NCBI GenBank assembly: GCA_963773665.1 | Contig: CAVZBZ010000004.1 | Coordinates: 682,001 to 746,000 of the forward strand | Source: DATJLY01 sp963773665 | Lineage (GTDB): Bacteria; Pseudomonadota; Alphaproteobacteria; ATCC43930; CGMCC-115725 | DNA length: 64,000 nucleotides | Direction: 5' to 3' | Shown here: one piece after another, positions 1 through 8,580 of the stretch | Layout of the letters: each line of letters starts with the position of its first letter | Position numbering within the stretch: position 1 is the stretch's first letter | Program-made: the position numbers and the translations under genes | The notes under the pieces: generated by a model | Database searches by the model: none | Told to the model about the DNA's origin: nothing | Seen by the model: the letters and a program-made list of their open reading frames with translations, nothing else

Positions 1-102
1 GCCCTTCACCAGAAGCGGCCGCTCGAGCGCGATCGCGGCATTGACGGCGACGCGCAGATCCTGGGTCGCGATATAGGTTTCCGTGCCCTCGAACCGCGCC
101 AT
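1..102 (-). CDS. MoxR-family AAA ATPase, N-terminal fragment
   Basis: Only the first 34 codons lie in the window; the gene runs off the left edge. The start reads MARFEGTETYIATQDLRVAV and continues to ALERPLLVKG, where the window stops just short of the expected Walker A loop. This opening is typical of the short MoxR/CbbQ-like AAA+ ATPases of alphaproteobacteria, chaperone-like ATPases usually paired with a von Willebrand A-domain (CoxE-like) protein. A GGGGAGAG ribosome-binding site lies just upstream of the ATG. The family call rests on this N-terminus alone; no catalytic motif is visible. Confidence 0.65.
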   Translation of the reverse strand, partial: MARFEGTETYIATQDLRVAVNAAIALERPLLVKG

Positions 103-213
103 GTTCTCTCCCCGGTTGCGGCACGCTTAGCCGAAAGCGCCCGCTCGCGCCACACATTGGCGGGCGGGCGGCGGCGATGTTAGGCTCGCCCCGATTGGAC
201 GCGGGAGGGCGCG

Positions 214-1098
214 ATGGAGAACGGGTTCAAGTGGCGTGTCGGCGATGTCGAGATCAGCAGCATCCCGGAATTCTCGCTGCCGATGTTCGATCCGGCCTTC
301 ATCTATCCCGATTTGGGGAAGGAGCGCCTCGAGCAGCATCGCTCCTGGCTCGAGCCCAAGCATCTCGATCCCGCAACCCAGAAACTCGTGATCGCCATTC
401 AGGCCTATGTCGTCAAGACCAAGCGCCGCACCATCCTGGTCGATACGTGCAGCGGCAACGACAAGGAGCGGCCGTCGCGCCCGCATTTCCACCACCAGAA
501 CCGGCCCTGGCTCCAGCGCCTCGCCGATGCTGGCTTCCGGCCGGAGGACATCGACTTCGTGCTGTGCACGCACCTCCACATCGACCATGTCGGCTGGAAC
601 ACGCGGCTTCTGAACGGGCGCTGGGTCCCGACATTTCCGCGCGCGCGCTATCTCATCACCAAGGCCGAGTGGGACCATTGGCGCGACGAGGAGAAGCGCA
701 AGGCCTACTCGACCGACGGGCATATCGAGGACAGCGTGCTGCCGGTGGTGGCGGCCGGCCAGTGCGATTTCGTGGCGATGGATTACGCCTTCGACGACGA
801 GGCCTGGCTCGATCCGACGCCCGGCCACACGCCCGGCCACGTCGCGCTGCGCATCCGCTCGGGGCGCCAGGAGGCGGCGCTTTCGGGCGATCTCATGCAC
901 ACCGCGGTGCAATGCGCCGAGCCCGAGATCAGCAGCTGCTTCTGCACCGACCGGGCGCTTTCGGCCAGGACGCGGCGCGCCTTTCTCGAGCGCTGCGCCG
1001 AGGGGCATGCGCTCGTGCTGCCGGCGCATTTCCCGCATCCCTCGGGCGGCTACCTCGCGCCCTCGGGCAGCGGCTTCCGGTTCAGCTTCGCCGGCTGA
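214..1098 (+). CDS. MBL-fold metallo-hydrolase
   Basis: A 294-residue metallo-beta-lactamase-fold hydrolase. The metal-binding motif THLHIDHVGW sits at residues 119-128 (H120, H122, D124, H125 as ligands). A second motif, TPGHTPGHV near residue 210, supplies the next histidine, and SGDLMH near 230 the bridging aspartate. No signal peptide is seen, so it is probably cytoplasmic. The start is supported by GGGAGG six bases upstream. The substrate cannot be told from sequence; lactonase/quorum-quenching and general esterase members share this architecture. It is a single-gene unit, convergent with the truncated binding-protein gene on the other strand. Confidence 0.85.
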   Translation: MENGFKWRVGDVEISSIPEFSLPMFDPAFIYPDLGKERLEQHRSWLEPKHLDPATQKLVIAIQAYVVKTKRRTILVDTCSGNDKERPSRPHFHHQNRPWLQRLADAGFRPEDIDFVLCTHLHIDHVGWNTRLLNGRWVPTFPRARYLITKAEWDHWRDEEKRKAYSTDGHIEDSVLPVVAAGQCDFVAMDYAFDDEAWLDPTPGHTPGHVALRIRSGRQEAALSGDLMHTAVQCAEPEISSCFCTDRALSARTRRAFLERCAEGHALVLPAHFPHPSGGYLAPSGSGFRFSFAG

Positions 1099-1099
1099 G

Positions 1100-1411
1100 C
1101 TACGGCGATTTCGGCAGCACTTGCGCGACGCGGCGGTCGGTGATCGCGTCGATATCCGACAGGCCGCCCACGCCGAAATCGGCATCGCCCGACACCACCG
1201 AAATGGTGATCGGCTGGGCCGAATCGAACACCACGAGATCGACCTTGAGGCCTTCCTCGGCGAAGAAGCCTTTGTCCAGCATGATCGGCACGGCGGTGTA
1301 GGCGAGGAGCCGCGAGGTGCCGAGCTTGATCGTGTCCTCGGAAGCGGCCGGCCCGGCCATTGCCGCAGCGATCGCGCAGGCAAGCAGCAGAGAGCAAAGC
1401 CGTAGCTTCAT
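1100..1411 (-). pseudogene. Truncated NitT/TauT-type ABC substrate-binding protein
   Basis: The gene opens with a good Shine-Dalgarno run (GGGGGG), an ATG and a Sec signal peptide (about residues 1-25, MKLRLCSLLLACAIAAAMAG). It continues with a typical SsuA/NMT1 lobe: KLGTSRLLAYTAVPIMLDKG, then VSGDADFGVGGLSDIDAIT. It stops at 103 residues, whereas the family is normally about 320-340. The last dozen residues do not resemble the family, so the junction is probably a deletion that abuts the convergent hydrolase. No permease or ATPase partner is nearby. A remnant rather than a working transporter component. Confidence 0.65.
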
Positions 1412-1434
1412 GTGTGCCCCCCGGCAGTAATGAC

Positions 1435-2208
1435 TCAGCGGTAGCGCCACAGGCCCTGGCGCGCGCTGCGCGCGCCGTCCTGCGCGCCGAGATATTCGTA
1501 GCTGCGCGCGGTATCGGCAAGTGCCAGGCCCTCGACCACGAGCAGGCGGCCGAGATCGACGCCGGTGCTGTCGTGGCAGACATAGGCGGGATCGCCCTCC
1601 TGGCCCGGCGGCAGGACGCAGGTCACGCCGGGATTGCCGGCAAGCCGCTGCGCCAGTGCCGTGCGCGCCGCCTCGCCGCAATTGGCGCCGCCGTCGCTGC
1701 AGCGGTCGTGCGGGCCGGGCGCGCGCACGCCGAAGAGCCGCACCGGGCGCCCGTCGACCGACAGGCTGGCGCCGTCGCCGGCCTTGGCCTTGCCGGCGAA
1801 CGGCAGCGGCGGCTCCAGGGCCACGCTCCGAGAGCGGGTCCGCGGCGCTGGCGGCGCAAAGGCCGTGCGCTCGACCGGCCGTCCGTCGAGCGAGCGGAAC
1901 GAGACGGCGGGCGCCTGTTCCATTCCGGCATTGTCGGGCACCGCGTGGACCGGGGGCTGCGTCACCTGCACGACCGGCAGGTCGGCGCCCGGGTCTTTGG
2001 GCGGCTCGGGTACCGCGGGCGCGGCCGCGACGAACGCGGCCGGTGTCGCCGCCACCGGCTCGGACGAGCCGGCGAGCGGCAGCTCAACCGCGGGCGCGGG
2101 TCCGGGCGCGGCCGCTTCGACCGCGGTCGTGCGCCATTTTTCCGTCATGCCGCCGACGGCGAAGGCCAGCGTCGCGAGCGCTGCGAAAATCAGGACCGCT
2201 TTCCGCAT
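1435..2208 (-). CDS. Secreted or anchored SNase-fold (thermonuclease-like) protein
   Basis: A 257-residue protein with an N-terminal hydrophobic segment (MRKAVLIFAALATLAFAVGG), a long Ala/Pro-rich linker to about residue 130, and a C-terminal staphylococcal-nuclease-like domain from KAGDGASLSVDGRPVRLFGV to the end (SARQGLWRYR). The domain keeps the RLFGV strand and the C-terminal GLALAD and GLWR signatures. In active family members the strand is followed by an APE(Y/L) motif carrying the catalytic glutamate; here it reads APGPHDRC, so that Glu is absent and the protein is probably not a working nuclease. Three or four cysteines in the domain suggest periplasmic disulfides. The partner is unknown. 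Confidence 0.6.
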   Translation of the reverse strand: MRKAVLIFAALATLAFAVGGMTEKWRTTAVEAAAPGPAPAVELPLAGSSEPVAATPAAFVAAAPAVPEPPKDPGADLPVVQVTQPPVHAVPDNAGMEQAPAVSFRSLDGRPVERTAFAPPAPRTRSRSVALEPPLPFAGKAKAGDGASLSVDGRPVRLFGVRAPGPHDRCSDGGANCGEAARTALAQRLAGNPGVTCVLPPGQEGDPAYVCHDSTGVDLGRLLVVEGLALADTARSYEYLGAQDGARSARQGLWRYR

Positions 2209-2432
2209 GGGCTGACGCTAGCATTTGCCGCGGGTCGCCCGCCACCACTCGAAAGGGGCGCGGAATGCCGCAGCCCGTCCGAGAGGGGCCGCGGTTGACA
2301 GGACCGGCCGCAAACGCCACCTCCCCAGCACGCGCGAGCCCGGCCCGGCCGGGCCGAGATAGCGCTTGACATCGGGCGGCTGCGTCTGCGCCAACTCGGC
2401 CGCAGAATGGCCTCCACTACCGGGGTTGGTCC

Positions 2433-2684
2433 ATGGGTGGTCTTAGTATTTGGCATTGGCTGATCGTGATTGCGGTCGTTGCCTTGCTGTTCGGCGGCAA
2501 GGGCAAGATTTCCAGCGTGATGGGCGATTTCGCGAAGGGCATCAAGGCGTTCAAGTCGGGCATGAAGGACGAAGACGCCGCCGCCGACACCGCCGCGCCG
2601 CCGCCGCAAGTGGCGCCGCCGCCGGTTGCGCCCACGATCGCCGCGACGGCCGCCGGCGAGCGGCCGGCGCATGACCGAACCTGA
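2433..2684 (+). CDS. tatA: Sec-independent protein translocase subunit TatA
   Basis: An 83-residue TatA-type protein. One transmembrane helix (about residues 4-21, WHWLIVIAVVALLF) is followed by the FGGKGKI hinge and an amphipathic helix (SSVMGDFAKGIKAFKSGMKD), then a disordered Ala/Pro tail. TatA oligomers form the pore through which folded, twin-arginine-signal proteins cross the inner membrane. In many alphaproteobacteria tatA lies with tatB and tatC; here it stands alone and its last 14 bases overlap the following aminotransferase gene, so the two are probably cotranscribed. TatB/TatC must be elsewhere. Confidence 0.9.
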   Translation: MGGLSIWHWLIVIAVVALLFGGKGKISSVMGDFAKGIKAFKSGMKDEDAAADTAAPPPQVAPPPVAPTIAATAAGERPAHDRT

Positions 2685-3789
2685 CCGGCGCTTTCGCTAT
2701 TCCCGCGTCGTCGGTTCTCTCCCGGCGACGGTGCCGTTCGTTCCGCCCGAGCAGTTCGAGCGCCGCCTCGGCCACACGCTGAAGCTCCGCATCGGCGCCA
2801 ACGAGAGCGCGTTCGGCCCCTCGCCCAAGGCGGTCGAAGCGATCCGCACCGGCGCCACCCGCGTCAACTGGTACTGCGATCCGGAAGGCTTTGTGCTGCG
2901 CGAGGCATTGGCGCGCCACCACGGCGTAAGGCGCGAGAATATCGGCCTCGGCACCGGCGCTGACGACATATTGGGATTGACCGTGCGCTCGTTCGTCGAT
3001 GCGGGCGATCCGGTCGTCATGTCGCACGGCGGCTATGCCACCTTCGCCTTTCACGTTGCGGGCTATGGCGGGCGTTTCGTGCACGCGCCCTATCGCGCCG
3101 ACCGCAACGACGCCGAGGCGCTGGCATCGGCCGTGCGCGCAAGCGGCGCGCGATTGGTCTATCTCGCCAATCCCGACAACCCGACCGGAAGCTGGCTTTC
3201 TTCGGACGAGCAGATGCGGCTCATCGAAGGCCTGCCCAAGGGCGCCATCCTGGTGCTCGACGAGGCCTACAGCGATTTCGCGCCGCGCGGCACGCTGCCC
3301 GAGCTCGACCCGGAAGACCCGCGAATCATCCGCGTGCGCACGTTTTCCAAGGCGCACGGCATGGCCGGGATGCGCGTGGGCTATGCGATCGCACCGGCCG
3401 AGGCGATCGCCACCTTCGACAAGATCCGCCACCATTTCGGCGTGAGCCGGTTGGCGCAGGAGGCGGCGCTCGCCTCGCTCGACGACCAGGATTTCATCCG
3501 CGCCGTCGTGCGCAAGGTCGAGGAGGGACGCGCGGAGTATCGCGCCCTTGCCGAGCGGCTCGGCCTCAAGGCGCTGCCGTCCACCACCAATTTCGTCGCC
3601 TTCGACATGGGCTCGGGCGCCCGCGCGCGGGCAACGCTGGCGCTTCTCCTCGAAGAGGAATCGTGTTTTCTGCGCATGCCCGGCGTGGCCCCGCTCGACC
3701 GGCTCGTGCGCGTCACCGTCGGCACGGCGGACGAGCGGGCGGGGTTCGCGCAAGCGCTTGCGCGCATTCTGCCGAAGCTTCCGGGCTGA
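2671..3789 (+). CDS. HisC-like PLP-dependent aminotransferase
   Basis: A 372-residue class I/II (fold-type I) aminotransferase resembling histidinol-phosphate aminotransferase. Visible landmarks are GTGADD at 94-99 (phosphate cup), ANPDNPTGSW at 166-175, LDEAYSDF at 196-203, and the PLP-binding lysine in RTFSKAHGMAG (K227). C-terminal RVTVGT is also typical. Such proteins make histidine, or serve tyrosine/phenylalanine transamination or threonine-phosphate decarboxylation (CobC/CobD relatives). No histidine genes are adjacent, so the substrate is open. The ATG at 2671 is chosen because it overlaps the tatA stop and the upstream extension is low-complexity sequence. Confidence 0.75.
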   Translation: MTEPDRRFRYSRVVGSLPATVPFVPPEQFERRLGHTLKLRIGANESAFGPSPKAVEAIRTGATRVNWYCDPEGFVLREALARHHGVRRENIGLGTGADDILGLTVRSFVDAGDPVVMSHGGYATFAFHVAGYGGRFVHAPYRADRNDAEALASAVRASGARLVYLANPDNPTGSWLSSDEQMRLIEGLPKGAILVLDEAYSDFAPRGTLPELDPEDPRIIRVRTFSKAHGMAGMRVGYAIAPAEAIATFDKIRHHFGVSRLAQEAALASLDDQDFIRAVVRKVEEGRAEYRALAERLGLKALPSTTNFVAFDMGSGARARATLALLLEEESCFLRMPGVAPLDRLVRVTVGTADERAGFAQALARILPKLPG

Positions 3790-3832
3790 GGCGTGCCGTG
3801 TTATGCCTCCTCGAAACGAGGAGGCAGCGCCA

Positions 3833-4394
3833 ATGACCGAACGCTTCAAGACGCTCACCGAAGCCGAAATGACGCCCGAGCAGAAAAAGCTCATGCAGGC
3901 GATCGTCGCGGGGCCGAGGAAGCAGATGCGCGGCGGCCCGTTCCAGGCTTTGCTGCGCTCGCCCGAACTGGGCGACATCGTGCAGCAGTTCGGCGCGCAC
4001 ATCCGCTTCAAGAGCGTCTTCCCCGACGCCTTGAAGGAGATCGCGATCATGGTGACGGCGCGGCACTGGACGGCGCAGTACGAATGGGTCGCGCACAGCC
4101 GCATGGCGCGCGAGGCCGGGGTCGATCCCGCGAAAGTCGAGGCGATATCCGAAGGCAAGCGCCCGCAGAACCTCACGGCCGACGAATCCTCGATCTACGA
4201 CTTCGCCGCCGAGCTCGTCCGCACCGGCGAGGTCAGCGACCAGAACTTCGACGCGGTCAAAAGCCGCTGGGGCGAGCGCGGCGTCGTCGAGCTCATCCTC
4301 ACCTGCGGCTACTACAGACTGCGTGTCGATGATCCTCAACGTCCACCGCCACCCGATCCCGCCGGACGCGAAGCCGCTGCAGAAGTTGAGGTGA
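3833..4394 (+). CDS. Carboxymuconolactone decarboxylase-family protein (frameshifted near C-terminus)
   Basis: An AhpD/CMD-fold protein beginning MTERFKTLTEAEMTPEQKKL, with the family helix EIAIMVTARHWTAQYEWVAH around residues 63-82. It lacks the CxxC pair of AhpD, so peroxidase activity is not expected; it resembles the 4-carboxymuconolactone decarboxylase branch. After LILTCGYY the open frame drifts. Shifting by one base near 4315 restores the expected ending SMILNVHRHPIPPDAKPLQK and a stop at 4392-4394, giving about 186 residues. The single-base change matches many others in the window. The gene follows the aminotransferase by 43 bases. Confidence 0.7.
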
Positions 4395-4534
4395 GGAGCG
4401 GGGAAACTCGAATTCAAAATTGCGATGTGGGGCGGGTGCGAATCACCTGAGGCAACGCGATTCGCTTAACAGGCTTGACGCATGATTGCCTCAAGTCCCA
4501 AAAATACGACGGCCACGTCGCTACTTGACCGGAC

Positions 4535-5533
4535 ATGCCGAATCAGCATTGGGTACCTAAGTTTCTGATACGGAACTTCGCTGATTCCGACGGACGCGTA
4601 TTCAGCCTAGATGTCGAAACCGGCAGAATTACCAAACCGCCGCCGAAACACGCTGCATCGGGTGTCGCCTTCAACGAATTTGTGATCGAAGGTAAGCCCG
4701 TTTCCTTTGAAGATGAGCTTGAAAGAATCGAAACTCAGGCCGCCCCAGTATTAACCCGCATTGCAAAATCGCGCTCGGTTGCCGATCTGACACCCGAAGA
4801 GCGAAATCGAGTTGCCGATTTTATGACAGCGCAAAGCTTCAGAACAAAAGCCTTCTACAAAGGCATGGAGTTCGGGGTGCCGCGAGAGCGGTTTGGCCCC
4901 ATTTTCGCGCAACTCTGGCGAAGCGCGTTTTTGGTATCGAATGAAATCGAGCGCCGGAAATGGGTTGTTATGACGATCGAAGCTGATGACGTTTTTTACT
5001 TAGGCGACAATCCGGTGGTGTTGCAGCGTACAGAGAATCCCTCTGCCGGCGGAGAACTGGGTTTTGATATTGAAGGCGTGGAGGTGTTCATGCCGGTCAC
5101 ACCGAAATGCGCGCTCTACGCGCCATGCATCTCCACCAGCGAAGAAATAATATCCGGGTATGAACATGGCGTGCGGCTACGTCAGCAAGCTCTTTTCGCG
5201 GCGATGGCCGGAATAAAAATACCAGAAGCTGATTTGGGCTCGCTTCAACTAGCGAGGCGAGTCGTGCGAGATTCATCCGATCTATATCAATCGCTCACGA
5301 ACGGTGTGGCTATCTCCGCGAACCAAAAGAATGTCGAAAACCTCAACTATTTGCAATGTGCGTGGGCGCACACCGCCGTTTACTCGAATCGTGGAGACTT
5401 TGCTTTTGCAAAGCGGGTCTTTCGCGAATCTCCGCAGTATCGAAATATACCGAAGACATCGCTGAAGGTTATTCCTAAACTTGTTGGTGGCCGGGGCGAT
5501 AAGGCTCGCACGGGGGAAAAGAAGGATGTTTGA
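4535..5533 (+). CDS. DUF4238 domain-containing protein
   Basis: A 332-residue protein whose N-terminus MPNQHWVPKFLIRNF is the hallmark of DUF4238, a family of unknown function often found on genomic islands. It has no transmembrane segment. The coding sequence is clearly less GC-rich than its neighbours and uses A/T-ending codons freely (for example AAA, GAA, ATA), suggesting acquisition by transfer. It is preceded by a small inverted repeat (GCGAATC / GATTCGC, 4438-4465) and followed by an overlapping small open frame and then a dispersed-repeat block. A defence or stress role has been guessed for such genes, but nothing here demonstrates one. Confidence 0.75.
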   Translation: MPNQHWVPKFLIRNFADSDGRVFSLDVETGRITKPPPKHAASGVAFNEFVIEGKPVSFEDELERIETQAAPVLTRIAKSRSVADLTPEERNRVADFMTAQSFRTKAFYKGMEFGVPRERFGPIFAQLWRSAFLVSNEIERRKWVVMTIEADDVFYLGDNPVVLQRTENPSAGGELGFDIEGVEVFMPVTPKCALYAPCISTSEEIISGYEHGVRLRQQALFAAMAGIKIPEADLGSLQLARRVVRDSSDLYQSLTNGVAISANQKNVENLNYLQCAWAHTAVYSNRGDFAFAKRVFRESPQYRNIPKTSLKVIPKLVGGRGDKARTGEKKDV

Positions 5534-5747
5534 GGACCTTATTCGACGGGAGCTACCCAAAACCGTCCATGAGTTGTACGAGATCGCAAAGCGGAGCCAA
5601 CCCCGCGATTGCCAAGGGCCCCCGTGCCCGCATCGGGACACAATTCGCGGAACGGACATGGAATGGATGCATCAGTTACGCCGAGAACTTCACCAGCTTG
5701 CCAAGTGCGATGGAATACGAAACAGCATCTGGCGGTTAAAGCGGTAG
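5526..5747 (+). CDS. Small hypothetical protein downstream of DUF4238 gene
   Basis: An open frame of 73 codons whose ATG overlaps the last codons of the DUF4238 gene, suggesting translational coupling. The product is charged, with helical stretches MFEDLIRRELPKTVHELYEI and MHQLRRELHQLAK, and two cysteines mid-way (CQGPPCP). I recognise no family. The codon style matches the AT-richer gene before it. It could be a genuine cotranslated partner or a chance frame; the overlap and N-terminal heptad-like pattern favour a weak yes. Confidence 0.35.
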   Translation: MFEDLIRRELPKTVHELYEIAKRSQPRDCQGPPCPHRDTIRGTDMEWMHQLRRELHQLAKCDGIRNSIWRLKR

Positions 5748-5841
5748 ATTTGCCCGGGATTCTGTCACCCCGGATCAGCGATGTTATCGGCTGCGGTAAC
5801 CGGATTTTTGGAATGAAGAATTTCACGCGCGCACGTCAGAT

Positions 5842-5945
5842 GCGATTTTACCGAACGAACCCAATTTCGCGCCGTGCGCACAGGGCGATTTTACGGAACG
5901 AACCCAATTTTCCGTAAGCAATATCAAATATTTGGTATTTAGATA
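5842..5945. repeat. Dispersed repeat with core CGAACGAACCCAATTT (locus 1)
   Basis: Two near-identical units, gcgattttac(c/g)gaacgaacccaattt, lie at 5842-5867 and 5885-5910, 43 bases apart start to start. They are followed by an AT-rich tail (about 5911-5945, with AATATCAAATATTTGGTATTT) and a NotI-like GCGGCCGC. A second locus with the same layout lies near 54.1-54.23 kb. The block sits between the small frame after the DUF4238 gene and the 3' end of hldE; no gene is seen in 5748-5961. Confidence 0.7.
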
Positions 5946-5961
5946 CCGCGGCCGCCTCGCC

Positions 5962-7416
5962 TCACGCGCTCGCCCGGGCGATGGTGGCGCTGGTGCTGTA
6001 GCCGGGCAGGAGGCTCGCGAGCATGACCCGGCCGCCGTATGACTGCACGAACTTGGCCCCCACGACCTCGTCGGCGCGGTAGTCGGCGCCCTTGACCAGC
6101 AGCTCGGGCCTTATCGCCTCGATCAGTTTTTGCGGCGTGTCCTCATCGAACACGACGACGAGATCCACGGGCGCCAGCGACGCCAGCACCGCGCCCCGCG
6201 CGTCTTCGTTCTGCACCGGGCGGCCCGCGCCTTTCAAGCGCTGCACCGATGCGTCGCTGTTCAATCCCACGACGAGCCGGTCGCACGCCCCGCGCGCCTG
6301 CTTCAAAAGCGCGACGTGGCCGGGATGCAGCAGGTCGAAGCAGCCGTTGGTGAATCCGACGCTGAGTCCGTTCCTTCGCCAGCGCGCGACATGGTCGAGC
6401 GCCAGCGACAGCGGCAGCACTTTGGAATGCTCGAGCACGTCGCGGTCGATCAAGGCCTGCGCCAGCTCGGATGCCGGCACGATCGCGGTGCCGACCTTGC
6501 CGACGACGATGCCGGCGGCCTCGTTCGCCAGCTCGGCCGCGTCCTTGAGAGATGCGCCCGCGGCAAGCGCCGCGCCCAGCACGGCCACCACCGTGTCGCC
6601 CGCGCCCGACACGTCATAGACCTCGCGTGCCGCGGTCGAAAGGCGATGCGCCGCGCCGCGCTCCACGAGGATCATGCCGTCCTTGCCGCAAGTGACAAGC
6701 ATCGCGCCGATCTCGTGCGCCGCCATGAGCGCGCGCGCCGCGGCGATGACGTCGTCCGCTTCCTGCACCGTGCGGCCAGCCGCGGCGCCGAGCTCGCGCC
6801 GGTTCGGCTTCAGCACCGAGGCGCCGCGATAGACGCCATAGTCCGCGCTCTTCGGATCGACGATGACGGTGGCGCCGGCACTCCGCGCGCAAGCGATGAT
6901 CTCGCCGGCCAGCCCGTCGCCGAGCACGCCCTTGGCGTAGTCCGAGACGATGACGAACGGATAATGCCCGCACGACATCTCGACGAGCTTCAGGAACTCG
7001 ACCCGGAGCGCCGCCGGCAGCGGCATCACGCGCTCGCGGTCGGCGCGCAGAAGCTGCTGCGTGTCGGCGATGAAGCGCGTCTTGACCGTCGTGGTGCGGC
7101 CGCGCTCGGCCATGACGTGCGCCTCGATGGCGCCAAGCTCGGTTACCATGCGCGACAGGTCGCGGCCGGCGGCGTCGGTGCCCGTCACGGAAATAAAGCA
7201 GCACTCGCAGCCCAAGGCGTGCAGGTTGCGCAGCACGTTGCCGGCGCCGCCCAGCCGCTGCTCCTCGCTCTCGATTTCGAGCACCGGCACCGGCGCCTCG
7301 GGCGAGATGCGGTTGACCCTGCCGCTGATATAATGGTCGATCATCGCGTCGCCGATGCACAGCACGCGGGCGCGGGCCATCGCTTCGACCAGTCTGACGA
7401 GATCGGCGTGCGGCAT
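5962..7416 (-). CDS. hldE: Bifunctional D-glycero-beta-D-manno-heptose-7-phosphate kinase / 1-phosphate adenylyltransferase
   Basis: A 484-residue HldE (RfaE) making ADP-heptose precursor for the lipopolysaccharide inner core. The N-terminal ribokinase-type kinase domain (about 1-320) shows GDAMIDHYISGRVNRISPEA, RLGGAGNV, and the catalytic DVSGAGDTV near residue 270. The C-terminal cytidylyltransferase-fold domain (about 345-484) begins with SVGFTNGCFDLLHPGHVALL, holding the nucleotide-binding HxGH motif. Length and domain order match the family exactly. It is the last gene of a leftward operon after an EAL-like gene and a glycosyltransferase, which fits a cell-surface polysaccharide role. 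Confidence 0.93.
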   Translation of the reverse strand: MPHADLVRLVEAMARARVLCIGDAMIDHYISGRVNRISPEAPVPVLEIESEEQRLGGAGNVLRNLHALGCECCFISVTGTDAAGRDLSRMVTELGAIEAHVMAERGRTTTVKTRFIADTQQLLRADRERVMPLPAALRVEFLKLVEMSCGHYPFVIVSDYAKGVLGDGLAGEIIACARSAGATVIVDPKSADYGVYRGASVLKPNRRELGAAAGRTVQEADDVIAAARALMAAHEIGAMLVTCGKDGMILVERGAAHRLSTAAREVYDVSGAGDTVVAVLGAALAAGASLKDAAELANEAAGIVVGKVGTAIVPASELAQALIDRDVLEHSKVLPLSLALDHVARWRRNGLSVGFTNGCFDLLHPGHVALLKQARGACDRLVVGLNSDASVQRLKGAGRPVQNEDARGAVLASLAPVDLVVVFDEDTPQKLIEAIRPELLVKGADYRADEVVGAKFVQSYGGRVMLASLLPGYSTSATIARASA

Positions 7417-7458
7417 CGCCTGTCTCTAACGGTCTTTCCGCCCGCTTCGCAAGCGAAA

Positions 7459-8580
7459 TCAGCCGCGCGAAGCGAGGGCCTCGAGGCTGCGCTCGAGCGT
7501 CCGGAAGGCGCGCTCCTTGGCGAAATAAGCTTCCGCCGCAACGCGCGCGGCAAGGCCGCGGCGGCGGCGCTGCGCGTCGTCGGCGGCAAGCGCCACCACT
7601 GCCATCGCCATGTCCTCGCCCGCGCCATTCGTCGTCACGACCGCCTCGGCGACCGGCGCGGGGAGTTCCGCGCCCGATGCGCAGGCTACGATCGGCCGCC
7701 CGCTCGCCAGCAGCGCGCCGAGTTTTCCGCGGATGCGCGGGTCGGGCCGTGCCACTCCCTCGGGCATCAGGTGGATGTCGGCGCATGCCAACACCTCGCC
7801 GAGCGCGCACTGAAGCGGCAGGGACAGCACCGCAAGCTGCGGCAGCGCGGCCGCCGCCGCGATGAGCGATGGCAGGCCCGGCCCCGCGCTCGCGGCAACG
7901 AAGCGGATCGCGCCATGCGGCGGCACCGTGCGCGCGGCATCGATCAGGAGGCGCGCGGTGCGCTCGTCGCAGGTGCCGGCGTGCAGCACCACGATCTCGT
8001 CCTCGCGCGCCAGCGCCTCGCGCAGCGCCGGGGGCTCGTCCGACGGCAGAATGGCGCGGGTGTCGATCCACGCCGGCAGGGGCAGCCCAGCCTCGTGCGC
8101 GACACCGCGCTCGCATAGCATCGCCTCGGCATCGAATGCAGCGAGCGAGACGAACGCGAACAGCGCTTCGATGCCGAGCGGCGAGGCCCCTTCCTCGAGA
8201 TGGAGCCAGGCCGGAATGCCGGCGAACCGCGCCGCAGCCAGCACCGAGGATGCCGCCGCCGCGGACGGCGTCAGGGCGCCGACGATGTCGGGCCGGTACG
8301 AGAGGGCCTCGGCGAGCAGCGCCGGCGCGCTCGCCACCGCGAACGAGACATGCCGCACGCGCCGCGCCACCGCGCCCGATGCGGCCGGCGTAACGAGCGG
8401 GCAGCGCAGGACGCGCAATCCTTCCTCGTCCTCGAACGCAGCGCCTCCCGCCGCGGTCACGACGGTGACGTCATGGCCGCGCGCGGCAAGCCAATGGGCC
8501 AGCGCGCTGGCGCGCGCGTCCGCTGCGGCGGGCTCGGCGAAACGGATGGCTTGGAGGAGAAGGCGCAGGCGAGTCGTCAG
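7459..8580 (-). CDS. GT4-like glycosyltransferase
   Basis: About 373 residues in GT-B style: N-terminal Rossmann half with ASALAHWLAARGHDVTVVTA near residues 23-42, and a C-terminal half with the donor-site region GKLGALLASGRPIVA. No signal peptide. The frame opens at CTG (8580-8578), overlapping the stop of the upstream EAL-like gene as CTGA, exactly where ATGA overlaps occur elsewhere in this genome. No ATG, GTG or TTG lies nearby without cutting into the first beta strand. So the start is either a rare CTG or a base error. Position between an EAL protein and hldE suggests a role in surface glycan or LPS assembly; the sugar is unknown. Confidence 0.75.
   Translation of the reverse strand: MTTRLRLLLQAIRFAEPAAADARASALAHWLAARGHDVTVVTAAGGAAFEDEEGLRVLRCPLVTPAASGAVARRVRHVSFAVASAPALLAEALSYRPDIVGALTPSAAAASSVLAAARFAGIPAWLHLEEGASPLGIEALFAFVSLAAFDAEAMLCERGVAHEAGLPLPAWIDTRAILPSDEPPALREALAREDEIVVLHAGTCDERTARLLIDAARTVPPHGAIRFVAASAGPGLPSLIAAAAALPQLAVLSLPLQCALGEVLACADIHLMPEGVARPDPRIRGKLGALLASGRPIVACASGAELPAPVAEAVVTTNGAGEDMAMAVVALAADDAQRRRRGLAARVAAEAYFAKERAFRTLERSLEALASRG

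Noticed and set aside
2293..2371. Two TTGACA hexamers before tatA as promoters
   Set aside because: Neither has a plausible -10 at 16-18 bases; in this GC-rich region that is too weak to annotate.
5842..5910. Short CRISPR-like array
   Set aside because: Only two units with a 17-base gap here, degenerate copies at the second locus, no cas genes and no leader; a dispersed intergenic repeat fits better.
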